Below are positions 27,589-35,980 of a stretch of 64,000 bases of DNA, one piece after another; the first letter of the stretch is position 1, and every line of letters begins with the position of its first letter. The stretch spans positions 4,033,501-4,097,500 of the forward strand of contig NZ_CP030041.1 in assembly GCF_003260975.1 (NCBI RefSeq), written 5' to 3'. Origin of the DNA: Echinicola strongylocentroti (GTDB lineage Bacteria > Bacteroidota > Bacteroidia > Cytophagales > Cyclobacteriaceae). The position numbers and the translations under genes are program-made. The notes under the pieces are model-generated. The model did no database searches, was not told the origin of the DNA, and saw only the letters and a program-made list of their open reading frames with translations.

Positions 27589-29025
27589 TTACTTTTTCAT
27601 TGCCAGTAATAGTCCCAAATAAGTAAGTGCACCATTGACCAAGAGGATTTCAAAACCAAATTGATAGCCGCCAAACCACTCCACCGAATGGCTGTCCAAA
27701 ATATAACAGATCACTGGGGAGGAGAGGCAGATGAAGGGCACCCATTTGTCTTTTACCTTTAATTTATTGGAGAGGCCAAAGGCAAATAGTCCCAGCAATG
27801 GCCCGTAAGTAAATCCTGCTGCTTTGAATACAGCACTCACCACGCTACTGTTATTGAGCAGGTCAAACACCACAATAACCACGAAGATCAGCACCGTAAA
27901 TCCGATATGGACTTTTAGGCGGGTGACTTTTTGGTTGAGGTGTTTCTTGGTGGGCAATTGTAGGAGGTCTACACAGAAGGACGTGGTCAGTGCCGTCAAG
28001 GCTGAATCAGCACTGGAAAAGGCTGCGGCGATAATTCCAAGCAGAAAGGTAATGCCGGCCAACGTACCAAAATGATCCAAAGCAAGGAAAGGGTAAAGCT
28101 CATCCGTGCTCTCTGGAAGGGCAATGTTGTTTTGGGCGGCAAAGTAGTACAGCAAGACTCCTAGGGATAGGAAAAAGAGGTTGGAAATAAAGAAGCTGAT
28201 CGAAAACCACAGGATATTCTTTTTGGCTTCTTTTTGGTCTTTGCAGGTAAGGTTTTTTTGCATGACATTTTGATCCAGTCCGTTCATGGTGATGGTGATA
28301 AAAACACCGGCAAAAAACATCTTAAAGAAGTTCTTATTGGACAGTGGATCCCATTCAAATACCGTCGAGAGGGGGCTTTCCTCGATGACATTCGTGAGCT
28401 CACTTATATTGAGGTCTAGCTGCTGGCTGATGATCACGATGCTGATGATGACGGCCAGCAACAGAAAAGTCGTCTGTAGGGTGTCCGTCCATACGATGGT
28501 CTTGATGCCGCCTTTGTAGGTGTAGATCCATATCAACGTGGCAGTGGTCAGTACGGTCACAAAGAAGGGGATGTTATAGGCATCAAAAAAAGCCAACTGT
28601 AGGACTGTAGCGGCCAGAAATAGCCGAAAAGATGCTCCGATCGTTTGGGAAACCAAGAAGATCACCGATCCTGAGAGGTAAGCCTTTGGGCCAAATCTAT
28701 CCCGGAGGTACTCATATATTGAGATGAGATTGAGCCGGTAGAAGAGCGGGATCAATATCATGGCGATCACTGCATACCCGACCATATTCCCCATGACAAA
28801 TTGCAGGTAATTCCAGGAAGAATTACCTACTTCGCCAGGGACAGAGATAAAGGTCACCCCAGAAAGTGATGCCCCCACCATGCCAAATGCCACCAGATAC
28901 CAAGGTGATTGCCTGTTGGCAGTATAAAACGTCAGGTCATCTGTTTTTCTCGAGGTCAGGTAACTGATCAAGAGAAGCAGCAAGAAGTAAGATGAGATGA
29001 CGATGAATACGAGTGATTGGCTCAT
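27589..29025 (-). CDS. sodium:solute symporter (candidate MurNAc/amino-sugar importer)
   Basis: A 478-residue SSS-family transporter with about 13 hydrophobic helices. Its family features are GGIKTIVWTDTLQT and AAFSSADSALTALTTSFCVD. The nearest homologues by appearance are the sialate/amino-sugar type of Bacteroidota. It is the last member of the kinase-murQ-GHL10 gene string, which argues for uptake of MurNAc or a MurNAc sugar, comparable to the transporter-kinase-etherase clusters described in Tannerella. The substrate is inference. Confidence 0.85.
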   Translation of the reverse strand: MSQSLVFIVISSYFLLLLLISYLTSRKTDDLTFYTANRQSPWYLVAFGMVGASLSGVTFISVPGEVGNSSWNYLQFVMGNMVGYAVIAMILIPLFYRLNLISIYEYLRDRFGPKAYLSGSVIFLVSQTIGASFRLFLAATVLQLAFFDAYNIPFFVTVLTTATLIWIYTYKGGIKTIVWTDTLQTTFLLLAVIISIVIISQQLDLNISELTNVIEESPLSTVFEWDPLSNKNFFKMFFAGVFITITMNGLDQNVMQKNLTCKDQKEAKKNILWFSISFFISNLFFLSLGVLLYYFAAQNNIALPESTDELYPFLALDHFGTLAGITFLLGIIAAAFSSADSALTALTTSFCVDLLQLPTKKHLNQKVTRLKVHIGFTVLIFVVIVVFDLLNNSSVVSAVFKAAGFTYGPLLGLFAFGLSNKLKVKDKWVPFICLSSPVICYILDSHSVEWFGGYQFGFEILLVNGALTYLGLLLAMKK

Positions 29026-29084
29026 GGGAATGCATTATTTGTTTTGACACTTTACTCTTTGTTCTTTATGCTAATCATGATTTT

Positions 29085-30632
29085 TTACTCTCCCTTAACC
29101 TGCTTTCTTTTACCCTTGGTGTCAACGGTGATGATTGGGGATAGCACGCTTTCATTATGAAGCCTGTCCACGGCGGTGATGCCATAATGATAAGTACTCC
29201 GTTTCTGAATAGTCGTGTCTTTCCAGTTTTGCAGGGCGTATGGAGACTTGGGTACTTTGGCGATGATTTGCGCCGGATTATTGAGGTCCAAGGCTCCTTC
29301 CTTTTCGCATCGGTAAATTACAAAATAACTGGCATCTTCCTTTAAGCTTTCCTGCCAATTCAGGATGATCCCCGTTTCAGGGCTGCCTGTCGCCGTGATG
29401 TGATCAGGAGCAGAAGGGGCGGATTGGCTGATCCAGGGCATGATGGGAGGGAGGGAAGGATGGGGATAAACTTTCTCCAATTGGGAATTGACGTTTTCCT
29501 TGTTTTGGACAATGGTCTTGGCACTGAAGAACATGCTTCCTTTTACGATAGGGAAATTTCTGTTGTACTGGATTTGATTGACCACTTCTTGGTGGTCTTC
29601 CCAGCCTTTCTGTCCCACACGATAGATCCCTTGGCCGATATAAACGTGGCGATCATAGCTGTTTTCTGCCCACCAGGCTACCAAGGTTTTGTATTCGGCC
29701 AGTTCAAATCCTATATGCCAGTAGATTTGTGGTGTCACATAATCGATCCAGCCTTCTTTTAGCCATTTGAGGACGTCCGCGTAGAGGTCGTCATAGTTGG
29801 TCTGTCCAGCTTTGGTGGCGGATCCTCTGGGATCTACATCGTCGTTACGCCATACCCCAAATGGGCTGATACCGAATTTTACGAAGGGTTTTTCTGCTTT
29901 GATCCTCTTGGAAAGTTCTTCGACAAAGTAGTCCACATTATGTCTTCTCCATTCTCCAATGTCCGTAAATCGTTTGCCATATTGAGCAAAAGACCCGCTG
30001 TCGGGGAAATTTTCTCCCGCTATTTTGTAAGGATAGAAATAATCGTCAAAGTGAACCGCATCAAGGTCATAGTGCTTGACCACTTCAATGATGGACTGCA
30101 GGACAAACTCCTGTGCTTCTGGAATACCGGGATCGTAATACCACTTCCCACCGTACTGCACAAACCAGTCTGGGTGTTTTACCAAAGGGTGCTCGGCCGA
30201 AGGGACAAAATCAGGACTGTTGGAAGCCCTGTAGGGATTAAACCAAGCATGGAATTCCAAGTTCCTTTTTTTTGCCTCATCGATCATAAAGGCCAATGGG
30301 TTGTAATAGGGTTTGGGCGGAGTTGCTTGTTTGCCCGTGAGATAAGCGGACCAAGGTTCATAACTGGACGGGTAGAAAGTGTCGGCAGTAGGGCGGATTT
30401 GCATGACGATGGCATTCATTCCAGCGGCAGCCAGCGTGTCCAAAAGTTGGACGTATTCTTCTTTCTGCTCAGCTGCGCTAAGTCCCGGTTGGCTTGGCCA
30501 GTCGATGTTGTTGACCGTAGCGATCCACGCGGCTCGTAGTTCCCGCTTGGGAGATTCTTGGGCCATTGCCGACCCAAAGATCAGGAGACTTATAAAAAAG
30601 AATACCGCAGTTCGTGTCTTGGTAAACGTCAT
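29085..30632 (-). CDS. GHL10/DUF187 (DigH-type) glycoside hydrolase
   Basis: A secreted 515-residue protein with a signal peptide ending AMAQ, then a TIM barrel with ELRAAWIATVNNIDWP, HAWFNPYRA, AVHFDDYFYPY and YVTPQIYW. A fibronectin-III-like C-terminal domain follows. E. coli DigH, of the same family, cleaves peptidoglycan glycan strands that lack stem peptides. Here the gene lies seven bases after murQ, which strongly suggests action on denuded murein strands. The start is the second ATG; the upstream one would overlap murQ and precede the signal peptide by ten residues. Confidence 0.88.
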   Translation of the reverse strand: MTFTKTRTAVFFFISLLIFGSAMAQESPKRELRAAWIATVNNIDWPSQPGLSAAEQKEEYVQLLDTLAAAGMNAIVMQIRPTADTFYPSSYEPWSAYLTGKQATPPKPYYNPLAFMIDEAKKRNLEFHAWFNPYRASNSPDFVPSAEHPLVKHPDWFVQYGGKWYYDPGIPEAQEFVLQSIIEVVKHYDLDAVHFDDYFYPYKIAGENFPDSGSFAQYGKRFTDIGEWRRHNVDYFVEELSKRIKAEKPFVKFGISPFGVWRNDDVDPRGSATKAGQTNYDDLYADVLKWLKEGWIDYVTPQIYWHIGFELAEYKTLVAWWAENSYDRHVYIGQGIYRVGQKGWEDHQEVVNQIQYNRNFPIVKGSMFFSAKTIVQNKENVNSQLEKVYPHPSLPPIMPWISQSAPSAPDHITATGSPETGIILNWQESLKEDASYFVIYRCEKEGALDLNNPAQIIAKVPKSPYALQNWKDTTIQKRSTYHYGITAVDRLHNESVLSPIITVDTKGKRKQVKGE

Positions 30633-30639
30633 GATAGTT

Positions 30640-31464
30640 TTAGGTTTTTTGATATGCTTCAATGGCTTTTTTTACAGAGCCGTGTGCTGTCAATAGGTTC
30701 AGTGCTGTTTCTTCGTCCAGCTCTGGGATTTCTTCCTGAATCATGCTTATGCCTCTTTTTACCAGTTTTTGGTTGCTGAGTTGCATATTGACCATTTTGT
30801 TGCCTTTCACCTTGCCGAGCAAAATCATCAGGCTGGTGCTGATCATGTTCAGGACAAGCTTTTGGGCAGTTCCGGACTTCATTCGAGTACTCCCCGTGAC
30901 AAACTCAGGCCCCACTTCCACTTCTATGGGATAGTCAGCTTTGGTAGAGATCAGGGCATTGGTATTGCAGGAGATGCTTCCTGTCAGCATTCCGTGCGCT
31001 TTGGCGGTATGTAAACCTCCCAGTACATATGGGGTTTTGCCAGAGGCCGCAATGCCAATGAGGATATCCTTTTCGGTGATTTGCTGGGCCTTTAGATCCA
31101 TCCAAGCTTGGTCGAGATTGTCTTCTGCACCTTCTACCGCATGGCGAATGGCCTTGTCTCCACCGGCAATCAGCCCACAGACCAGTTCCGGTGAAGCCCC
31201 ATAAGTAGGTGGTATTTCGGAGGCATCCAAGATTCCCAGCCTTCCGGAAGTGCCAGCACCGATATAGAAAAGCCTTCCTCCTTTGGCCATTTTACCAGCG
31301 GCTGCTGTGACTAGTTTTTCGATTTGCGGAATAGCCGCTTGGACTGCGGTGGCTACTTTTTGATCTTCTTGATTAATGTTTGCCAAAAGTTCATTGGCGT
31401 TCATCTTTTCTAAATCCTCATAAAGTGAGGAAGTTTCCGTAATGAGAGAATTGAGCTCAGACAT
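30640..31464 (-). CDS. murQ: N-acetylmuramic acid 6-phosphate etherase
   Basis: MurQ removes D-lactate from MurNAc-6-phosphate to give GlcNAc-6-phosphate. The SIS-type sugar-phosphate site is IGAGTSGRLGILDASE, followed by LIAGGDKAIRHAVEGAED and the catalytic-region glutamates, all diagnostic. At 274 residues it is slightly shorter than E. coli MurQ. It starts four bases after the kinase stop and is followed at once by the GHL10 gene, so all are one operon. Confidence 0.95.
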   Translation of the reverse strand: MSELNSLITETSSLYEDLEKMNANELLANINQEDQKVATAVQAAIPQIEKLVTAAAGKMAKGGRLFYIGAGTSGRLGILDASEIPPTYGASPELVCGLIAGGDKAIRHAVEGAEDNLDQAWMDLKAQQITEKDILIGIAASGKTPYVLGGLHTAKAHGMLTGSISCNTNALISTKADYPIEVEVGPEFVTGSTRMKSGTAQKLVLNMISTSLMILLGKVKGNKMVNMQLSNQKLVKRGISMIQEEIPELDEETALNLLTAHGSVKKAIEAYQKT

Positions 31465-31468
31465 GATG

Positions 31469-32329
31469 TTATTTGATAGCGGGCACTGTTTGGCAATGGT
31501 ATTTTACCAGCCCATTCATAGGGTGTTGAACGATTTTATTGATTGCTAATCCGTATTCGGCGGCGGTGCTGTGAAGGAAATCACTGAAGTGGTAAGCAAT
31601 GGAGCCAGTGAAGGTGATGGCTTTGGACAGGGGTTTTTCATCGTAGGCCAAGACGTAATATTCAAAGAATTTTCTGAAGTTGTCCTTAAGGATCTTTTCA
31701 CAGGCCTTATGGTGAGCGTATTTCAACAAGAAGGGCGTAAAAGAGGCCAAAAATCGGTTGGCTTGTGGTTTATTGTAAATTTTATCCAGCATTTGCCGCA
31801 GGTCCATAGGATAGGTGGCATGAAAGTCCTCCCTTATTTCAGCGTCTATTTTCTCCTGAAGGATGAGTGAAATCAGGTCTTTGCAGAGGACTGTCCCGCT
31901 GCCCCAGTCTGCCAAAATGTATCCCAGTGAAGGGACATTGTCGATGATGCCGTGTCCATCATAGACGCAAGAGTTGGCTCCTGTTCCGAGGATGCAGGTA
32001 ATGCCCTGCTGACCCTGTAGCAGGCTTCTGGCTGCCCCGAGAATGTCTCCATAAACTTCCGTGGGGTACTTGATGGGCAATACTGACTCGATGGCATTTT
32101 TCACTTGATCGACTTTCTCAGGAAGGCCACAACCTGCACCATAGAAAATCACCTTTTCCACTCCATTGGTGATGGGGGCTACTTCTTTTTTGATGATCTG
32201 TGCGATCTCAGTTTCGGTCAAAAAATAAGGGTTAAGGCCCTTGCATTGCACTGCATCGATGGTATTTCCCTCTTCATCCACCAATCTCCAATCGGTCTTG
32301 GTGGATCCACTATCTGCGATTAACAGCAT
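31469..32329 (-). CDS. BadF/BadG/BcrA-family sugar kinase (MurK-like)
   Basis: A 286-residue ASKHA-fold kinase with phosphate loop ADSGSTKTDW at the start, ILGTGANSC and GYILADWGSG. Clostridial MurK, a GlcNAc/MurNAc kinase, belongs to this family. Next to murQ it should phosphorylate imported MurNAc (and perhaps GlcNAc) at O6. It is the first gene of the murein operon. A CCCTATTTTCAGGG site and an overlapping inverted repeat lie over its promoter. Confidence 0.88.
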   Translation of the reverse strand: MLLIADSGSTKTDWRLVDEEGNTIDAVQCKGLNPYFLTETEIAQIIKKEVAPITNGVEKVIFYGAGCGLPEKVDQVKNAIESVLPIKYPTEVYGDILGAARSLLQGQQGITCILGTGANSCVYDGHGIIDNVPSLGYILADWGSGTVLCKDLISLILQEKIDAEIREDFHATYPMDLRQMLDKIYNKPQANRFLASFTPFLLKYAHHKACEKILKDNFRKFFEYYVLAYDEKPLSKAITFTGSIAYHFSDFLHSTAAEYGLAINKIVQHPMNGLVKYHCQTVPAIK

Positions 32330-32367
32330 ATTGATCAGTTTAATTTGACAAAATGGGTGACTTTCCC

Positions 32368-32395
32368 TTGTATCAACGTGTCACTTTTGATACAA
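32368..32395. promoter_or_regulatory. perfect inverted-repeat operator over the kinase-murQ promoter
   Basis: TTGTATCAA and TTGATACAA are perfect reverse complements with a 10-bp spacer. The repeat overlaps the inferred -7 box (32393-32400) and the expected transcription start. That position fits a repressor site. No matching regulator gene was recognised nearby. Confidence 0.7.
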
Positions 32396-32437
32396 AGATG
32401 TTGGTATTTGCTCCTTGAGGCATCCCTGAAAATAGGG
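32393..32437 (-). promoter_or_regulatory. kinase-murQ operon promoter with CCCTATTTTCAGGG site
   Basis: On the minus strand the palindrome CCCTATTTTCAGGG (32437-32424) lies exactly 35 nt (from its third C) before CATCTTTG (32400-32393), a 7-of-8 match to TAnnTTTG. The same palindrome and spacing occur before the amidase gene at 33356 and before susC. Confidence 0.7.
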
Positions 32438-32462
32438 ATTTGACATAATCACTGGATTGTCC

Positions 32463-33356
32463 TTACAGGTATTTTTTGTAAAGGTTGTGCAGGATCCTGA
32501 TGTCGTTCTTGCTTAGCCCTTGGTCGATATCGGCTTGGATAAAGTGCAGCTTGAAGGACTGGATGGCAGCATCCGGGTCGCTGATGTCATAGCCAACGAT
32601 CCGCAGCGCTTCCAAAGGATCAAATGAATCAGGAACAGATTCGAGCATGACAGTTTCTGTTTTATAAGCCATTCCCTCTGAAGGAACGTCGATTTCCATT
32701 AAGAGAAAATCATCATACCAAAGCCCAAAGCCTTGCTCTGCCAGCCTTTTCCACGGAAAGTGGACACTGGGATCTACCTTTCTTCCGGGAGCTAGATCAG
32801 CGTGACCAATAAAGTTGGCCGCAGGGATATTGTAATCTTCCTTGATCTTTTTGAGCAGCTTGATGAGGCTTTCGATTTGGGCATCTGTAAAGGGTTCACT
32901 GCCGTTATTGTCCAGCTCGATTCCTAGTGATGAGGAGTTGAGGTCGGTGTCGTGCCCCCATTTTCCACGTCCTGCATGCCACGATCGAAGGTAATCATTG
33001 AGCATCTGGACGGTGGTGCCGTCTCTGCTGATGACATAATGCGAACTGACCTGTGTCCTCGGAATGGTGAACGTATAGATGGTCTGTTCGAGTGAATCCT
33101 GTGCGGTATGGTGAATGACGACAAAGTTGGGTTTTCTAATGCTAAAGTTGGAGGTGCCTACCCAGAGGTCGTTGAGGTGTGTGGTATCGGAGGCGTCCTG
33201 CTTTACTGCTGGTGTAGCGGTGATTTTTTCGACCTGTGCCTCTACCTGCTTTTTGTGGGCCTTGTTGATATCCGCATAGGGTTTAGGGCTGCACGAAAAG
33301 ATCAGCATTCCAAGTATGGGAAGCAGAAAAAGCGTATGGTGTTTGCTATAATTCAT
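32463..33356 (-). CDS. lipoprotein N-acetylmuramoyl-L-alanine amidase (AmiD-like)
   Basis: A 297-residue Amidase_2 protein with lipobox IFSC (Cys22). Zinc-site residues lie in VVIHHTA (His82/83) and GHADLAPGRKVDP. A C-terminal helical domain resembles the peptidoglycan-binding tail of E. coli AmiD. It should sit in the envelope and cut the bond between MurNAc and L-alanine, yielding denuded glycan and peptides. It lies upstream of the kinase-murQ operon with its own promoter. Repeat B2 sits in its leader, 26 bp before the start. Confidence 0.92.
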   Translation of the reverse strand: MNYSKHHTLFLLPILGMLIFSCSPKPYADINKAHKKQVEAQVEKITATPAVKQDASDTTHLNDLWVGTSNFSIRKPNFVVIHHTAQDSLEQTIYTFTIPRTQVSSHYVISRDGTTVQMLNDYLRSWHAGRGKWGHDTDLNSSSLGIELDNNGSEPFTDAQIESLIKLLKKIKEDYNIPAANFIGHADLAPGRKVDPSVHFPWKRLAEQGFGLWYDDFLLMEIDVPSEGMAYKTETVMLESVPDSFDPLEALRIVGYDISDPDAAIQSFKLHFIQADIDQGLSKNDIRILHNLYKKYL

Positions 33357-33382
33357 AATAGGGGTTTCCTAAGTGAGTATTG

Positions 33383-33578
33383 AACCTGGAATATGCATTA
33401 GCCTATCTATTACGGCCTGAAACTACTTCAAAATCAGTTGCTGCGCTGCTGTTTTCAATATCACCATCCGCCGCGGCGGATGCCTCAATCTCCAAACAGC
33501 CTGATTTTATTGCAGTTTCAAACCTTCCCGATAGCTATCGGGACAGGCGATAACGATTCCTACTGCATAAACCGGGTT
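33383..33578 (+). repeat. MITE-like repeat B, full copy 2
   Basis: This 196-bp element starts AACCTGGAATATGCATTAG and ends in the inverted counterpart CTGCATAAACCGGGTT. The right arm carries an inserted CCCGATAGCTATCGGG palindrome. It lies between the inferred amidase promoter and the amidase start codon. Confidence 0.8.
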
Positions 33579-33585
33579 GAAGATA

Positions 33586-33630
33586 CAAATATCGTATAAA
33601 AAAGCAGGCTTTGGCTCACCGAAAACAGGG
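33586..33630 (-). promoter_or_regulatory. amidase promoter with CCCTGTTTTCGGTG site
   Basis: CCCTGTTTTCGGTG on the minus strand (33630-33617) differs from the shared palindrome at two positions. It is 35 nt (third C) before GATATTTG (33593-33586), a 7-of-8 -7 box. Transcription from here would read through repeat B2. Confidence 0.6.
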
Positions 33631-33660
33631 ATTTGGTGGATAGTAGTAGCATAAGTAAGT

Positions 33661-33823
33661 ATTGAGATGTGAGATATGAGACATGAGATTTTACATTTTC
33701 TGCCATTTTAGGTGGGGGGCTGGGTTGTGCTGGGTCTTTGCTCCAGCACTGTCAAGCTTTGAGTTTCTGATGCTATTAAGGTGTTCCTGATTGCTGTCCT
33801 GAGCGTATAGATGGGTGAAATCA
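33661..33823 (+). repeat. dispersed repeat C, copy 1
   Basis: A GAGATGTGAGATATGAGACATGAG-type microsatellite start is followed by a 102-bp core (33722-33823) beginning GGGTTGTGCTGGG. It aligns without large gaps to 49341-49442. No gene is seen in 33824-33960. Confidence 0.75.
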
Positions 33824-33960
33824 GGTACTCGTAAGTGGAGGGTTTGCAATCCCCGTGGTGAGTGAGCTGCTATAGCTATTTACCTGAGCTTATTTCCAAG
33901 AAAAGTCACCAAGAGCCTTTTGATAAGTTGCAGGCATATGTAAAAACGAAAACGACTAGT

Positions 33961-34020
33961 ATTGAAGCAATTTCACATCGCAATACCTGTGTGCCGCAGA
34001 TAGGCCTATGCATATTCAGG
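33961..34020 (-). repeat. dispersed repeat B, half copy 3
   Basis: A diverged single arm with TTGAAGCAATTTCA and GATAGGCCTATGCATATTC, plus about 12 inserted bases. It abuts the stop of the response regulator gene. Confidence 0.6.
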
Positions 34021-34022
34021 GA

Positions 34023-34658
34023 TCAACCGATCAATCTTCTTTTGTAAGCGTTATTGACCAGTTCGGCGGTATTTTTGGCTTGTAGTTTATAGAGAAGGTT
34101 TTTGCGGTGGGTTTCTACGGTGTTTTTGCTGATAAAGAGCTTATCTCCTATTTCTTGGGTGGTGAGGCCATTAGCAATGCAGCCAAGGACTTCCATTTCC
34201 CTATCGGAGAGCTTTTCATTGAATGGAGTTTTGCCAGGGTGCTTCATAAAACTCGTAAGCAGGGTCTTGCTGACCTCTTCCCCTAGGTAGGTTCCTCCGG
34301 AATGCAAGGTGTGTATAGCTTCTACCAAGTCATTTTTACCCGTGTTTTTTAGGATGTACCCTTGGGCACCGGTTTTCAGCATGTCAGAGATGAAATGTCG
34401 GTCATTATGCATGCTCAGCCCCAGTACTTTCAGTGCTTTATGACATTTTAGAAGTTGCTTGGTGGCTTCCACACCGTCCATTACGGGCATATTGATATCC
34501 ATGATGACAATGTCCACGGGTTGATCCACACAATAATCCAATGCCTCTTTGCCGTTCAATGCTTCACCGACCACCTTGATGCCCGGGATGTCACAGAGCA
34601 TGGCCTTCAGCCCATCGATAAACATGCGGTGGTCGTCCGCTATCAGTACATTGATCAT
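34023..34658 (-). CDS. NarL/LuxR-family response regulator
   Basis: A 211-residue regulator. The receiver domain has the acidic pair at 8-9, phospho-acceptor Asp54 (IVIMDINMP) and Lys104. The C-terminal LuxR helix-turn-helix holds LSDREMEVLGCIANGL and SKNTVETHRKNL. No kinase is adjacent, but it sits between the two amidase genes and in the midst of the CCCTGTTTTCAGGG sites. LuxR-type dimers bind palindromes, so it is a candidate binder of that motif, with the GAF/histidine kinase at 23343-27479 as candidate partner (inference). Confidence 0.92.
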   Translation of the reverse strand: MINVLIADDHRMFIDGLKAMLCDIPGIKVVGEALNGKEALDYCVDQPVDIVIMDINMPVMDGVEATKQLLKCHKALKVLGLSMHNDRHFISDMLKTGAQGYILKNTGKNDLVEAIHTLHSGGTYLGEEVSKTLLTSFMKHPGKTPFNEKLSDREMEVLGCIANGLTTQEIGDKLFISKNTVETHRKNLLYKLQAKNTAELVNNAYKRRLIG

Positions 34659-34858
34659 GACAAATTAAATTAGGGTAGATGTTTTTCAATAGTTATGGCA
34701 AATAAGTAACATTAATTTACGATTATTTAAAATAGAATTTACATTAGTGGCAGGTGTGTAAAATCCCAAAAAGAGTAAATTATACCTAAAAAGTGACTTC
34801 GTACGTGTTTTGAAGCCTTTATCAGTTATTGCCCTAAATTGATGGAAAAATGAAAAAT

Positions 34859-34894
34859 CACTGTTTTCAGGGATAGGCTAGTCGTATAAATTTG
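34859..34894 (+). promoter_or_regulatory. second amidase promoter with CACTGTTTTCAGGG site
   Basis: CACTGTTTTCAGGG (34859-34872) is one base off the shared palindrome. A perfect -7 box TAAATTTG lies at 34887-34894, but at 26 nt rather than 35 nt. A poorer box, TAGTTTTTG at 34897-34905, is at 36 nt. The gene starts at 34931. Confidence 0.6.
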
Positions 34895-34930
34895 ACTAGT
34901 TTTTGCGAAAAATTAATATATTGATTCAAT

Positions 34931-35614
34931 ATGGATTGTAGAAGGATTGTAAATAATAAGGGTACCAGTTGGGGCGTGATGATGCTTGCGGTCAGTGTGT
35001 TGAGCTGTAGTGCGCCCACGTACAGGGTATTTGATAAGCGGGTCAAGTTTGATGAAGAAAGGAAGCAGTTGACCTTGGAATACCTTGCCTCCCACTATGG
35101 CCTAGTGCAGGAGGAGCCGACGATTGTTCCGAAGATGGTGGTGCTGCATTGGACGGCCATTGCGGACTTGGAGCGATCTTATGATGCCATGAATCCAGTC
35201 CGGCTTCCTGGAAGTCGGGAAGGAATTGCTGCCGCCAGCGCACTGAATGTATCGGCGCATTACCTGATCGATCGGGACGGAACGATCTTCCGGCAGCTTC
35301 CTGACACGGTGATGGCGAGACATGTCATTGGTCTAAACCATTGTGCCATAGGTGTAGAGAATGTAGGCAGTGCAGAAGAACCTCTCACTAAAGCCCAGCT
35401 AAAAGCCAATGCGGCCTTGGTCCGGCATCTGAAGAGAAAGTATCCCATTGATTATGTGATTGGCCACTATGAGTATACGGCTTTTGAGGGGCATGACCTG
35501 TGGTTGGAAAAAGACGATGGGTACAGAACCCAGAAGACGGATCCTGGTGAGAAGTTTATTAAAAAGGTCAGGAACCGTTTAGAAGAGTTGGATTTGAAGG
35601 AAATACCGAAATGA
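34931..35614 (+). CDS. lipoprotein N-acetylmuramoyl-L-alanine amidase, short form
   Basis: A 227-residue Amidase_2 protein with lipobox VLSC near residue 26. Zinc-site segments are VVLHWTA, IGHYEYTAFEGH and KTDPGEKF. It lacks the C-terminal domain of the other amidase and is only distantly related to it. It is expected to remove stem peptides from murein in the envelope. It has its own promoter with the shared palindrome. Confidence 0.88.
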   Translation: MDCRRIVNNKGTSWGVMMLAVSVLSCSAPTYRVFDKRVKFDEERKQLTLEYLASHYGLVQEEPTIVPKMVVLHWTAIADLERSYDAMNPVRLPGSREGIAAASALNVSAHYLIDRDGTIFRQLPDTVMARHVIGLNHCAIGVENVGSAEEPLTKAQLKANAALVRHLKRKYPIDYVIGHYEYTAFEGHDLWLEKDDGYRTQKTDPGEKFIKKVRNRLEELDLKEIPK

Positions 35615-35763
35615 GTCGGATGCTGGAAAAAATGGGGCTATCAATATTTCTGGGAGGTATAATTATGGGGTTCATATGATGCGCCTTGAAAAACTTTCTA
35701 CATTGCCTGCCAAGTTACAGCGTGACTTTCACTCCACCACCTTTGTTACTTTTTTGCTTTACA

Positions 35764-35785
35764 GGCTCTTAATCCATTAAGAGCC
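35764..35785. repeat. perfect 22-bp palindrome
   Basis: GGCTCTTAAT and ATTAAGAGCC are perfect inverted copies with a 2-bp centre. There is no T tract. Together with repeat D copy 2 it occupies the 35615-35980 gap, which has no gene. Confidence 0.55.
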
Positions 35786-35837
35786 ATAATGATCGTTATG
35801 CTATTTTGGCTCCTCTTGGTTTATCCAAATTATGAAA

Positions 35838-35887
35838 AAAATCAGCGCAAATCTTAATCATCTGCGACATCAGCGTTCTATCAGAAC
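35838..35887 (-). repeat. dispersed repeat D, copy 2
   Basis: The reverse complement of the block at 22750-22792. The core CGCAGATGATTAAG(A/G)TTTGCGCTGA is conserved. Confidence 0.7.
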
Positions 35888-35921
35888 CAACCACAATTCC
35901 CCAACTTTCCTGCTTGAACCG

Positions 35922-35965
35922 AAAAAAGGGGTGCCAATTCTCTACGAAAAGAAGAACTGGCACCC
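35922..35965 (-). terminator. terminator of hflK-hflC
   Basis: A GGGTGCCAGTTCT / AGAATTGGCACCC stem with one G-U pair on the minus strand is followed by six T residues, just after the hflC stop. Confidence 0.85.
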
Positions 35966-35980
35966 GAAATAGTTAACAGC

